64,000 nt of DNA. It comes from Gemmataceae bacterium. GTDB lineage: Bacteria; Planctomycetota; Planctomycetia; Gemmatales; Gemmataceae. Every line of letters begins with the position of its first letter. Position 1 is the first letter of the stretch. The position numbers and the translations under genes are program-made. The stretch is from contig JALHPZ010000024.1 of assembly GCA_022842245.1 (NCBI GenBank), forward strand, positions 1 to 64,000, given 5' to 3'. Below are positions 26,428 to 34,200 of this stretch, piece after piece. Below the pieces are notes generated by a model. That model worked only from the letters and a program-made list of their open reading frames with translations. It searched no databases and was not told the origin of the DNA.

Positions 26428-27405
26428 TCACTTCTTCTTCAGCATCGCCTCCATGAACGCGTACGCCGCCGTGCGCTCGGCTTCGGGCCATTCGTGGCCG
26501 GCGTCGGGGTGCACGGCCTTCAGCTTCTCCGGCACGCCGAGCTTGGCATAGACCGGCGCCGCCTTCGCGATCACGTCCTTCACGCCGCTCACCTCGAAGT
26601 TCGCATCCCGCAGCGGCGACATCGCGAAGACCGCGCGCGGGCAGATCGCCAGAATCACGTCGTCGAAATCGAACGGCATCCGCTTCGGATCGTTGCCGTA
26701 CTCGCTGGCGATCCGCGGCATGTAGCGGTCGCTCGTCCAGCCCTTGAGGTTGCCGCCGTAGTACTTGTGGAAGCTATTGAAGCCGCAGCTGCTCACGGCC
26801 ACCTTGAGACGCTCGTCGAACGCGGCGGTGTAGAGGCTGTTGTGCCCGCCGAGCGAGTGGCCGATGACGCCGAGGCGATCGCCGTCCACTTCCGGCAGCG
26901 ATTGCAGCAGATCGACGGCGCGCATGTTGTTCCAGATCGCCTTCATGGTGCCGGACTGATAGAGGCCGGCCTTGAACGCGGCTTGGAAGTCGTACTGGTA
27001 TTCGCCAAAGCTCGGGTAGTCGGGCGCGAGGCAGACGTAGCCGCGCTTCACGAGGTGCAGAGCCTGCTGCTTCGACTCCTGCTTGCCGAGACCGACCGGT
27101 TCGTCCTTGCCGATGTTGATCGTCTGGTGCAGGCAGAGCGCGGCCGGGTTCTTCTTCGCGCCGTTGGGGATGAGCAGCCATGCCGGCACGCGGTCGCCTT
27201 TCTCGACGGCGAAGGTGATCTTCTTTCGAACGTAGCCGTCGAGTTTCTCCTCGGACACGACCTTCATTTCGAGCGGCACGAGCCGGTCCTTGCCGGGCAT
27301 CGGCCCCATCGCCTGCTCCATTTTCTTGAGCAGCGCGGCCCGATCGGGCGCCTGGGCGAACGTGAATGTCGGAAGTAGCAGGAAGACCGCAATGGCGATT
27401 CGCAT
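26428..27405 (-). CDS. Secreted alpha/beta hydrolase (acetyl-xylan-esterase-like)
   Basis: A 325-residue exported enzyme (signal peptide about 1-17, ending TFAQ). The nucleophile elbow is GHSLGG (about 181-186). The oxyanion region is in LCLHQTIN, and a late His lies in HPDAGHEWPEAERTAAY. The fold matches dienelactone-hydrolase/acetyl-xylan-esterase relatives common in planctomycete polysaccharide degradation. The natural substrate is unknown. It converges on the WD40 gene with 14 bp between stops. Confidence 0.88.
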   Translation of the reverse strand: MRIAIAVFLLLPTFTFAQAPDRAALLKKMEQAMGPMPGKDRLVPLEMKVVSEEKLDGYVRKKITFAVEKGDRVPAWLLIPNGAKKNPAALCLHQTINIGKDEPVGLGKQESKQQALHLVKRGYVCLAPDYPSFGEYQYDFQAAFKAGLYQSGTMKAIWNNMRAVDLLQSLPEVDGDRLGVIGHSLGGHNSLYTAAFDERLKVAVSSCGFNSFHKYYGGNLKGWTSDRYMPRIASEYGNDPKRMPFDFDDVILAICPRAVFAMSPLRDANFEVSGVKDVIAKAAPVYAKLGVPEKLKAVHPDAGHEWPEAERTAAYAFMEAMLKKK

Positions 27406-27423
27406 GTCGAAACCTCCCAGATA

Positions 27424-27516
27424 TTCACCGCAGAGGACGCGGAGGACGCAGAGAAAGACCGAGAATTTGAACTCTGAATTCTTTCTCTCCGCGTCCTCCG
27501 CGTCCTCTGCGGTGAA
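27424..27516. repeat. CACCGCAGAGGACGC-type intergenic palindrome
   Basis: Arms 27424-27457 and 27481-27516 are near-perfect inverted copies (one 2-nt gap and a substitution) of a sequence beginning TTCACCGCAGAGGACGCGG, around an AT-rich loop of about 23 nt. This palindrome type is one I recall from intergenic regions of planctomycetes and other phyla. It fills the gap between the esterase start and the marC stop. Confidence 0.75.
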
Positions 27517-27521
27517 AAATC

Positions 27522-28151
27522 TTACTTCTTCGGAATGATACCCGCCGCGGCGAGGCCATCCAGCACGAATTGCACGGCGATGCCCGCGAGCACCAGGCCC
27601 AGGATCCGCCCCAAGACGTGGATGCCGGTGGTGCCGAGTCGTCGCTGGATCGGGTCGGCGAGGCGGAAGGTCAGGAAGCAGAGTAGACCGGTGACGGCGA
27701 TGGCGGCGAAGACGCTGGCCATCTGCACGATGCCGTCGGCGCGGGCCATCAGCACCGCGACGGTCGAGAGCGCCGCCGGCCCGGCGAGCAGGGGCACCGC
27801 CAGCGGCGTGATCGCCACTTCGCCCGTCGTCGCGCTGGCTTCCTCCTCGGACGGCTGATGCTCGGCCGTGCCGGTCTCGGAGCGGATCATGTCGAGCGCG
27901 ACGAGGAAGAGGATGATGCCGCCGGCGATCTGGAAGGCGGGGATCGTGAGGTTGAGGGCGCGGAAGAGGGCGTTGCCGACGAGGGCGAAGCCCATCAGGG
28001 TGAACGTGGCGGCGAGGGCGGCGACGAAGGCGGTGCGGCGGCGGCGCGCGGGAGTGTAGCTAGCCGTCAGCGCGAGGAACGCCGGCACCGTGCCCGGCGG
28101 ATCGACGAGAAACAGGATGGAGACGAACGCGGTGACGGCGAAATCGACCAT
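27522..28151 (-). CDS. MarC-family integral membrane protein
   Basis: A 209-residue six-helix inner-membrane protein of the MarC (UPF0056) family. It begins VDFAVTAFVSILFLVDPPGTVPAFLAL, with the family's DPPG and P-rich first helices. It also has IAGGIILFLVALDM, and VAITPLAVPLLAGPAALST matches the conserved PLAxPLLAGPG signature. A polar loop (about 92-112) separates the two triple-helix halves. The transported substrate, if any, is unknown; the historical link to multiple antibiotic resistance is not supported functionally. Confidence 0.94.
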   Translation of the reverse strand: MVDFAVTAFVSILFLVDPPGTVPAFLALTASYTPARRRRTAFVAALAATFTLMGFALVGNALFRALNLTIPAFQIAGGIILFLVALDMIRSETGTAEHQPSEEEASATTGEVAITPLAVPLLAGPAALSTVAVLMARADGIVQMASVFAAIAVTGLLCFLTFRLADPIQRRLGTTGIHVLGRILGLVLAGIAVQFVLDGLAAAGIIPKK

Positions 28152-28175
28152 GTCACCAGTGTAAGGAATAGTTCC

Positions 28176-29060
28176 TCACCTTCGGACGCGCGTCATCCTT
28201 AGGATCTTGCGCACGGCGCGGAAGGCGAGGCTCGGCCGGCGCACGGGCAGCCACGCCCGCAGTTCCTTGGGCAGCCGCTTGGCGGCGAGGTAGTCCGTCA
28301 CGATCTCCTTCTGCCCGTCGCGGTCGGCGCGGCGGAGCGATCCGGGCGCCAAGTCGTAGATCGTGTAGCCGTATGCGCGCAGCGTGCCCTTCAGGTCCGC
28401 GTCGGTCTTACCATACATCGCCAGCGTGTGCGTGTTCGATTCGAAGTAGACCATCGGCGCATCCTTGCGCCGCAGGGTTTGCTCGAAGCCGTGCAGTGCG
28501 GGTATCTCGAACCCTTCCACGTCGAGCTTGACGAAGCGCACGCGGTCCCAGCCGTTCTCGCGCAGTACGTCGTCGGCGCGCACCGCCGGCACTGTCACCA
28601 TCGGCTGGCCTTCGACCGGTACGCCCACCTGACCGTACGGCCCGCGCACCGTGAACGATACCGTTCCCGGCTTGTCCGACACCGCGGCCTCGACGATCCG
28701 GCAGTTCGTGAACCGGTTGTGCGCCACCGAACGACGCAACAGCTCCGCGTTCCGCGGCGACGCCTCCACCGCGATGACCTCGCAGCCGACCGCCGCCGCC
28801 GACAGCGCGAACCCGCCGATGTGCGCGCCCAGGTCCAGCACGCGGTCCCCCGGCCGCAGCGCCGCGAGCAGCACGTCCGCCAGTTCGCCCAAGTGCATCA
28901 GGCTGCCGGCGCGGTAGCACACGGCCACCGGATCGGTCTCCGGCGTCGCGTCCGTGCCGTAGGCGATGCCAAAACGGTACCGTCCGGCCAGTTCCACTGT
29001 GGAAACGGCCCATTCCGAATCGTGCAGGTACATCCCCGGTCCCCCCGAACCGAGTGGCAT
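28176..29060 (-). CDS. FkbM-family methyltransferase
   Basis: A 294-residue SAM-dependent O-methyltransferase. The SAM site is VLDLGAHIGGFALSAA (about 73-88). This is followed by VIAVEASPRNAELLRRSV, the FkbM-typical VTVPAVRADDVL, and RFVKLDVEGFEIPALHG with the catalytic-region LDVEGxE. The family modifies sugars and lipids of surface glycans or secondary metabolites. It follows marC's start by 24 bp on the same strand; no glycan cluster surrounds it. Confidence 0.92.
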   Translation of the reverse strand: MPLGSGGPGMYLHDSEWAVSTVELAGRYRFGIAYGTDATPETDPVAVCYRAGSLMHLGELADVLLAALRPGDRVLDLGAHIGGFALSAAAVGCEVIAVEASPRNAELLRRSVAHNRFTNCRIVEAAVSDKPGTVSFTVRGPYGQVGVPVEGQPMVTVPAVRADDVLRENGWDRVRFVKLDVEGFEIPALHGFEQTLRRKDAPMVYFESNTHTLAMYGKTDADLKGTLRAYGYTIYDLAPGSLRRADRDGQKEIVTDYLAAKRLPKELRAWLPVRRPSLAFRAVRKILRMTRVRR

Positions 29061-29157
29061 ACCGTGGAAAAATGGGATCGCAAGAAAATTCCGGCCGTTC
29101 GATCACGCCCGGGTCGGCATCACGAAAATGATGCGATGTTTCGTTCCGTCCGCGTGT

Positions 29158-29305
29158 CTTCAGTCCGAAGGACTGGGAGTGCCTAGCCCAAGGCGAGGAG
29201 GCTTTTCGACGACGCCCTGGGTCGCACGGAGGAACAGAGTCAGCCTGAAAGGCTGAGACAAAGACTCGATCGAAGTCGCAGTTGTCGCAGTCCTTCGGAC
29301 TGAAG
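29158..29305. repeat. Hairpin-rich intergenic repeat
   Basis: An exact 18-bp inverted repeat (29158-29175 with 29288-29305) encloses a smaller hairpin at 29240-29256 (7-bp arms, GAA loop) and a partial palindrome of the AGCCCAAGGCG...CGCCCTGGGT kind. The composite resembles a repeat type I recall from planctomycete intergenic regions. It occupies most of the 296 bp between the FkbM start and the rpiA stop. Confidence 0.65.
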
Positions 29306-29356
29306 AGGGCTTGCCTAGCCGACCAATGTCGAACCAACGATGGTGACGCTGATCCA

Positions 29357-30028
29357 TCACGCCCGGCGGAGCTCTTCGACCTGGCCGTCCGTTTCGATGA
29401 ACACGGCGTCGGCCATGTCGAGGAACAGGCCGGTCTCGACGACGCCGGGGATGCCCTTCAGGAAGAGGTCGAAATCGGCGGGGTTCTCGATGCCGTCGAC
29501 GAGGACGTGCAGCAGGTGGTTGCCGTTGTCGGTGACGGCCGGGGTGTCGTCGTCCATCAGTTGCTCGGACTCGAAGCCGACTTCGCCGAGCATGTGGCGC
29601 ACGAGCGGCAGGGCGAACGGCACGACTTCGACCGGCACGCGGCCGCGCGAGCCGAGGATCTCGACGCGCTTTTCGGCGACGCGCTCCGGGCCGATCAGGA
29701 TGATGAACTGCTTGGCGGCGAGCGCCACGACCTTCTCGCGCAGGAGCGCCCGGCCGTAGCCCTTGATCATGTTCAGGTCGGGGTCGACCTCGTCGGCGCC
29801 GTCGAAGGCGATGTCGAGCGGGAGGGCGCGATCGAGTTCGACGACGGGCACGCCGAGGTCGCGCGCCATGGCGTCGATCTTGAGCGAGGTGGGCACGCCC
29901 ACGACCTTGAGGCCGGCCTGCACGCGCTCGCCGAGGCCGCGGAGGAAGCGCTCCGACGCGGCACCGGACCCGAGGCCGAGCTTCATGCCGGGCTTCACGA
30001 GATTCAACGCGGCCTCGACGTTCGTCAT
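29357..30028 (-). CDS. rpiA: Ribose-5-phosphate isomerase A
   Basis: A 223-residue enzyme interconverting ribose-5-phosphate and ribulose-5-phosphate in the pentose phosphate pathway. Family motifs are GLGSGAASERF (about 18-28), the active-site DGADEVDPDLNMIKG with its acidic pair, GYGRALLREKVVA with the catalytic region Glu/Lys, and DNGNHLLHV near the end. The ATG at 30028 overlaps the arsC stop (TGATG), so the two are translationally coupled. A GTG one codon upstream is less likely. Confidence 0.96.
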   Translation of the reverse strand: MTNVEAALNLVKPGMKLGLGSGAASERFLRGLGERVQAGLKVVGVPTSLKIDAMARDLGVPVVELDRALPLDIAFDGADEVDPDLNMIKGYGRALLREKVVALAAKQFIILIGPERVAEKRVEILGSRGRVPVEVVPFALPLVRHMLGEVGFESEQLMDDDTPAVTDNGNHLLHVLVDGIENPADFDLFLKGIPGVVETGLFLDMADAVFIETDGQVEELRRA

Positions 30029-30432
30029 CACGAAACTCCCAGCTCCGTCAGGAGCGCTTTCACTTTCTCGCCGATGAGGTCGCGCACTTTGCGAAACTCC
30101 TCAGGCGGCATCTCGCGGGGATCGGGAATCTGCCAGTCGATCCGGCGCTTCGCGTTCACGAGCGGGCAGGCGTCGCCGCAGCCCATCGTCACGGCGGCGT
30201 CGATCGACTGGCCGTTGAACGGCTCCAACCCCTTCGAGGCGTGCGTGGAGAGATCGTAGCCGAGTTCCGCCATCGCCGCCACGGCTTTCGGGTTCACTTT
30301 GCCGCTGGGCCGGCTGCCGGCGGAGTGCGCGATCACGCGCTCGCCGCCGTGGATCTTCGCGAACGCCTGCGCCATCTGGCTGCGATTGCTGTTCTCGACG
30401 CAGACGAACAGGACGGAAATCTGGTCGGTCAT
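30028..30432 (-). CDS. arsC: Arsenate reductase, LMW-phosphatase type
   Basis: A 134-residue arsenate reductase of the low-molecular-weight tyrosine phosphatase fold. The P-loop is VCVENSNRSQMAQAF (catalytic Cys in CxENSxRS). The shuttle cysteines lie in TMGCGDACP, spaced C-x3-C as in the group that includes actinobacterial enzymes. A DP motif (IPDPREMP) completes the site. It lies between an aquaporin and rpiA on the same strand. No arsR, arsB or acr3 is visible, so arsenite would have to leave through the aquaporin. Confidence 0.93.
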   Translation of the reverse strand: MTDQISVLFVCVENSNRSQMAQAFAKIHGGERVIAHSAGSRPSGKVNPKAVAAMAELGYDLSTHASKGLEPFNGQSIDAAVTMGCGDACPLVNAKRRIDWQIPDPREMPPEEFRKVRDLIGEKVKALLTELGVS

Positions 30433-30451
30433 GAAGTCTCCAGTTTTGCAA

Positions 30452-30523
30452 GATCACGAAAGCCCGAATTCAGAAAAGAACTCGGTCATATTCGGGATTT
30501 CGTTCTTTCGGGTTATCGTGATC
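30452..30523. repeat. ATCACGAA-type palindrome overlapping aquaporin 3' end
   Basis: Arms 30452-30468 and 30506-30523 are imperfect inverted copies (GATCACGAnnnCCCGAA pattern). The element starts in the arsC-aquaporin gap and extends into the end of the aquaporin frame, so the last 18 or so codons and the stop lie within it. A similar palindrome type is recalled from other planctomycete intergenic regions. Confidence 0.6.
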
Positions 30524-31189
30524 TCTTTGGATCAATTCGTTCGGTTTCCCATGGATGAACGTCCAGAGCGGCACGGCGAGGATCGCACCCAGAATTGGCC
30601 CCGCGATGTAAAGCCCGACCATCGACGGCACGCCCGACACGAAGGCCGGGGCGAGCGAGCGGGCAGGGTTCATGCTCGCGCCGGTGATCGGGCCGGCGAA
30701 CAGCGCTTCGAGGCCGACGACCCCGCCGATGATGATGCCGCCCAGCGCCTGCACATCCGGCTTCGCGGCGACGACGGTGAGGATGGCGAACATGAGCACG
30801 AGCGTGAGGATCGCCTCGACGGCGAGCGCAGCGCCGGGCGCGACGCCGGACGCGGGCAGCGTCTGCCCCAACCGGTGTGAATCGTGCGGCGTGATGGCGA
30901 GCAGGACCGCGCTGGCGGCGAAGGCACCGACGAGCTGCGCGAGGATATACGGTGCGGCTTCTTTGGCGGGGAAGCGCCGGCCGACGACGAGGCCGAGCGT
31001 GACGGCCGGGTTCAGGTGCGCGCCCGACACGCCGCCGACGGCGTAGATCATCGCCATGACGACCAGGCCGAACGTGAGCGCGATGCCGACGTGCGGCACC
31101 TCGAAGACGATCGCGCCGGTGCCGGCGAAGACGAGGAAAAACGTGCCGAAGGCCTCGGCGGCGCAGCGGCGGACAAGCGGGGCAGCCAT
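30470..31189 (-). CDS. MIP-family channel, NIP/AqpN-like
   Basis: A 239-residue six-helix channel with both NPA boxes: SGAHLNPAVTLG (half 1) and GPITGASMNPARSLAPAF (half 2). The second box matches plant NIPs and bacterial AqpN-type channels. The position of the pore-lining His of water-specific AqpZ appears to be a small residue, predicting a wider pore that could pass glycerol-sized or metalloid hydroxides such as arsenous acid. It heads the run aquaporin-arsC-rpiA. The last residues are encoded by a palindromic repeat, giving an unusual charged tail. Confidence 0.92.
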   Translation of the reverse strand: MAAPLVRRCAAEAFGTFFLVFAGTGAIVFEVPHVGIALTFGLVVMAMIYAVGGVSGAHLNPAVTLGLVVGRRFPAKEAAPYILAQLVGAFAASAVLLAITPHDSHRLGQTLPASGVAPGAALAVEAILTLVLMFAILTVVAAKPDVQALGGIIIGGVVGLEALFAGPITGASMNPARSLAPAFVSGVPSMVGLYIAGPILGAILAVPLWTFIHGKPNELIQRDHDNPKERNPEYDRVLF

Positions 31190-31308
31190 GCCGTTGGTCT
31201 ATAATCGCCGAATTGCACCCTTTGAAATCTTCTCGCGATCTACATCGTGACTTCTTGCCTTACGGGCAGGTGTTCAGTAGTCGCACGCTCCCCGTTCCCG
31301 ATCTCCGT

Positions 31309-32100
31309 ATGATGGAGAAACGAATTCCCGCCTGCGAGTGGCCCGTGTTCATCGACCATCAGCCGACCTCCCTCGACGTGAACTTCCGCGCGTGGCGCTT
31401 CCCCGTGCGCGTCCACCCGCTCTTCTGGCTGAGCCTGGCGCTCATCGGCCTGCCGTGGTTCGACAAGAGCCTCCTCGCCGGCCTGCTCTGGGTCGCCTGC
31501 GGTTTCGTGTCGATCCTCTGGCATGAACTCGGCCACGCCCTCGCGATGCGGCACTACGGCAGCCCGGCGCGCATCCAGCTCATCGCCTTCGGCGGCCTCG
31601 CGATCCCGTCGTACCCCTCGCCATCGCCCTGGCGGCGCCTCGCCATCGTCGCGGCCGGTCCGGCCGCCGGCTTCGTGCTCCTCACACTGGTCTGGGGCTC
31701 GAACCAGCTCACGAACTGGAGTGATGCGCACCCCTACCTTGCGCTCGCGTACTTCATGCTGACGATGGTGAACCTGTTCTGGACGCTGATCAACCTGCTG
31801 CCGGTCTGGCCATTGGATGGTGGGCAGATGCTGCGCGAGGTGCTCGTGATCCGCCGCGCGCGGACGCCGGAGTACACGACGCAGCGCGTGTCGATCGGCG
31901 TCGCGCTGGGCCTGGTCGCCCTGGGCGTGATCGCGCGGTTCTTCCCGCCGGACGTGGCGGCGCGCGTCTTCGAGCACTGGCCCTGGTGGCTGGCGTGGGC
32001 GATCCCCGGCCCCGTGATGATCGTGTTCCTGCTGATGATGGCGTACCAGAACTATGAAATGATGAAACGCCTCCGCCGCCCCCGGCTGTACGTGGGGTGA
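31309..32100 (+). CDS. Site-2 protease-type M50 membrane metallopeptidase
   Basis: A protein of about 263 residues with an intramembrane zinc protease signature: HELGHALAM (HExxH) in the third hydrophobic segment and LLPVWPLDGGQ (the distal Asp motif) downstream. Five or six hydrophobic segments are visible. No PDZ or CBS domain is present, which fits the rhomboid-adjacent minimal M50B forms. The ATG pair at 31309/31312 is chosen; an upstream TTG frame lacks support. It is divergent from the aquaporin operon. The substrate is unknown. Confidence 0.88.
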   Translation: MMEKRIPACEWPVFIDHQPTSLDVNFRAWRFPVRVHPLFWLSLALIGLPWFDKSLLAGLLWVACGFVSILWHELGHALAMRHYGSPARIQLIAFGGLAIPSYPSPSPWRRLAIVAAGPAAGFVLLTLVWGSNQLTNWSDAHPYLALAYFMLTMVNLFWTLINLLPVWPLDGGQMLREVLVIRRARTPEYTTQRVSIGVALGLVALGVIARFFPPDVAARVFEHWPWWLAWAIPGPVMIVFLLMMAYQNYEMMKRLRRPRLYVG

Positions 32101-32343
32101 AGGGGATTTTGGATTGATGCCAGCACCGCGAACGCGCAGAATGCAAGTATACCGACCCAATCACTCGAACGCGAAAACAACGCCTTCAAGCGGGAACTGC
32201 CTCGCTTGCTGGCGACGCCGGGCAACAAGGGCAAATGGGCCTTGATCCACGGCGACGATCTCGCGGGAATCTACCCCGATTTCGACACCTGTCTCGCGGT
32301 GGGTTACGATCGCTTCGATTTGGGCACGTTCATGGCGAAATAG
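32101..32343 (+). pseudogene. Decayed DUF5678-like small gene
   Basis: Immediately after the M50 stop and in the same frame, the sequence reads SLERENNAFKRELPRLLAT, then NKGKWALIHGDDLAGIYPDF and DTCLAVGYDRFDLGTFMAK before a TAG at 32341. This resembles the small planctomycete/cyanobacterial proteins annotated DUF5678 (KGKWALI...D..GI...Y..A...A..R). No ATG or ribosome-binding site exists in this frame, so the 5' end is lost. Confidence 0.65.
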
Positions 32344-32575
32344 GTGATCGACACGCCCACCACTACACGAATGTGACGTATTTCACGTCGCGCGCTCTCT
32401 CGTGGCCAACGGTGTCGCACACGACTTTCCGGAATGTCGAGTCGTTGCCACGGAACAGTGGCCACCCCGCCGATGGTATTCAAGGATTGATCGGTCGGGA
32501 CATTCTCGCGCGTTGCAACATGCTCTACTTCGGCCCGGAGCGGAAGTTCACGCTGGCGTTTGATCGCCAGCGAAT
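32343..32575 (+). pseudogene. Decayed retropepsin-like aspartic protease gene
   Basis: In the frame of 32475-32564 the sequence encodes GIQGLIGRDILARCNMLYFG followed by PERKFTLAFD. This is the C-terminal signature (GLIGRDIL...Y.G....FTL.F) of small bacterial retropepsin-like proteases, often found directly after DUF5678-like genes in planctomycetes. The N-terminal part with the catalytic DTG is missing or scrambled across frames, so the gene is broken. Confidence 0.6.
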
Positions 32576-32616
32576 GCCGACTTTGCTCTCTCCCAAGCGA
32601 TCTCCAAGCTGGCTCA

Positions 32617-33216
32617 TCACTTGCGTTTCAACGGCAATACGTGGGTCTTCCGCCAGGTTTCGATTCGATCTTTGAACGAAGGCGCTTCCTCGATGGCCTT
32701 TTCGACCCATCGTTCCGCGTCATCGTGTTCTCCCATCGCGACACTGGCCATCGCAACCAGAAAAGAACACTTCTGCTCGATCAAGAACTCGCGCGCACCC
32801 GCGAGGGTGCTGCACGAGTCAATCCATGGCTTGCCGTGTCTGACCCACATTGACGCGACTTCCAAGCCAAGTGCCGTCAAATCCGTATTCGCGTCAATCG
32901 TCCACCAGTAATCAAGACCAACCGGCATCAACAACCCTAGCCGCTGCTGAACTACACAATGACGGACGAACGGCGAGTCGACGACCGGGAGCGCATCGTG
33001 AAGAGCCGCAAGGTCGCGGTGATAGACGCCCAAATTGACGGTAAACGTCCCGCTGCCATCATAGTTCCATTGCGAGCCTTGGATGCTGACAAGTTGAACG
33101 ACCGTTGACGAATATTCTCGGTGAAACCGGGTGGCTTGCTTGTGATATCCCGCCGATATCAAAGTCGGGGTGAACGCGGCCACCACGGTTTTCATCATGT
33201 CTTGGGTCGTTGACAT
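32617..33216 (-). CDS. DUF4304-like hypothetical protein
   Basis: A 199-residue protein. The pattern GYHKQATRFHREYSSTVVQL...WNYDGSGTFTVNLGVYHRDL matches DUF4304, a family seen among polymorphic-toxin immunity proteins and as stand-alone genes. The C-terminal half carries helical repeats (FLVAMASVAMGEHDDAERW) that look like a TPR-type pair. Codon use is less GC-rich than neighbours, suggesting recent acquisition. No toxin gene is adjacent. Confidence 0.7.
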   Translation of the reverse strand: MSTTQDMMKTVVAAFTPTLISAGYHKQATRFHREYSSTVVQLVSIQGSQWNYDGSGTFTVNLGVYHRDLAALHDALPVVDSPFVRHCVVQQRLGLLMPVGLDYWWTIDANTDLTALGLEVASMWVRHGKPWIDSCSTLAGAREFLIEQKCSFLVAMASVAMGEHDDAERWVEKAIEEAPSFKDRIETWRKTHVLPLKRK

Positions 33217-33537
33217 CGCATCGAGTCCGAGTCGCTCGTACGGACGTACACCAATGTTTCATTTGGTATTATCGACCATTAATGTCCTCGCATCAATGAC
33301 ATCGTCGCCGAAGTGTCTTGTTCATGGAATATCGTTGGATTCGCCGTAAGACTTTGTCGATCTTGGATGGATCCGAAATTCGGAGTTGGGTCCACGGAGA
33401 GGTTGGGGGTTGTGGCTGGAATCTCTTTTCGCATTCCGGCTATTCCCATCACGACGGCGCAGCATTCTTCTTCATCGCAAGCTCGCTTGGACATCTCGCC
33501 GCCCGCGCGCTTACAATGAAGCGCTTCCGAACTCGCT
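33217..33537. other. 321-bp intergenic region, no gene recognised
   Basis: The stretch between the DUF4304-like start and folE is less GC-rich than its neighbours, especially 33255-33295, and probably contains the promoter of the minus-strand gene. Short frames on both strands match nothing I recognise. It may be eroded sequence from the same accessory patch as the two decayed genes upstream. Confidence 0.4.
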
Positions 33538-34173
33538 GTGACGTACGCCGTGCCCCACGATTCCCCCTATTCCCTCGACCACCTCGCCCGCCTGCGGGCC
33601 GGCGAATACCAGCCGGTCGACGTCGAGCGGATCAAGCTCGCCGTGCGCGAGATCCTGATCGCCGTCGGCGAAGACCCGGACCGCGAAGGGCTGCTCGAAA
33701 CGCCCGACCGCGTCGCGCGGATGTACGCCGAGATCTTCAGCGGGCTGCACACCGACCCGGCGGTGCACCTGAAGAAGCTGTTCACGCAGAAGCACGACGA
33801 GATGGTGATCGTGAAGGACATCGAGTTTTCGTCGTGCTGCGAGCACCACCTGCTGCCGTTCACGGGGAAGGCGCACATCGGCTACCTGCCGGACGGAAAG
33901 GTCGTGGGGCTGAGCAAGCTGGCGCGCGTGGTGGACGTGATCGCCAAGCGGCCGCAGGTGCAGGAGCGGATGACGGAGGCGATCGCGGACCTGATCATGA
34001 ACGAGGTGCAGCCGCGGGGCGTGGGCGTGATCGTGGAGGCGAGCCATTCGTGCATGACGATCCGGGGCGTGCGGAAGCCGGGCGCGATGACGCTGACGAG
34101 CGCGGTGCGCGGGCTGGTGAAGACGAACCCGATGACGCGCAACGAGCTGATGAGCCTGGTGTTTGGCAAATAA
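33538..34173 (+). CDS. folE: GTP cyclohydrolase I
   Basis: A 211-residue enzyme converting GTP to 7,8-dihydroneopterin triphosphate for folate and related pterins. Signature elements are ILIAVGEDPDREGLLETPDR, SSCCEHHLLPFTGKAHIGYL with the zinc ligands (Cys, His, His), GLSKLARVVDVIAKRPQVQE, and the later zinc-ligand Cys in EASHSCMTIRGVRKPG. The GTG at 33538 is the best available start. The 27-bp gap to the oxidoreductase gene suggests co-transcription. Confidence 0.97.
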   Translation: MTYAVPHDSPYSLDHLARLRAGEYQPVDVERIKLAVREILIAVGEDPDREGLLETPDRVARMYAEIFSGLHTDPAVHLKKLFTQKHDEMVIVKDIEFSSCCEHHLLPFTGKAHIGYLPDGKVVGLSKLARVVDVIAKRPQVQERMTEAIADLIMNEVQPRGVGVIVEASHSCMTIRGVRKPGAMTLTSAVRGLVKTNPMTRNELMSLVFGK

Positions 34174-34200
34174 GGCGGGCCGGAACGCTATAACGGCACG

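Noticed and set aside
32098..32343. TGA at the end of the M50 gene followed by open frame, as a second selenocysteine candidate
   Set aside because: The downstream frame belongs to a different decayed gene, the M50 protein is complete at its stop, and no Cys position or SECIS-like hairpin is involved.
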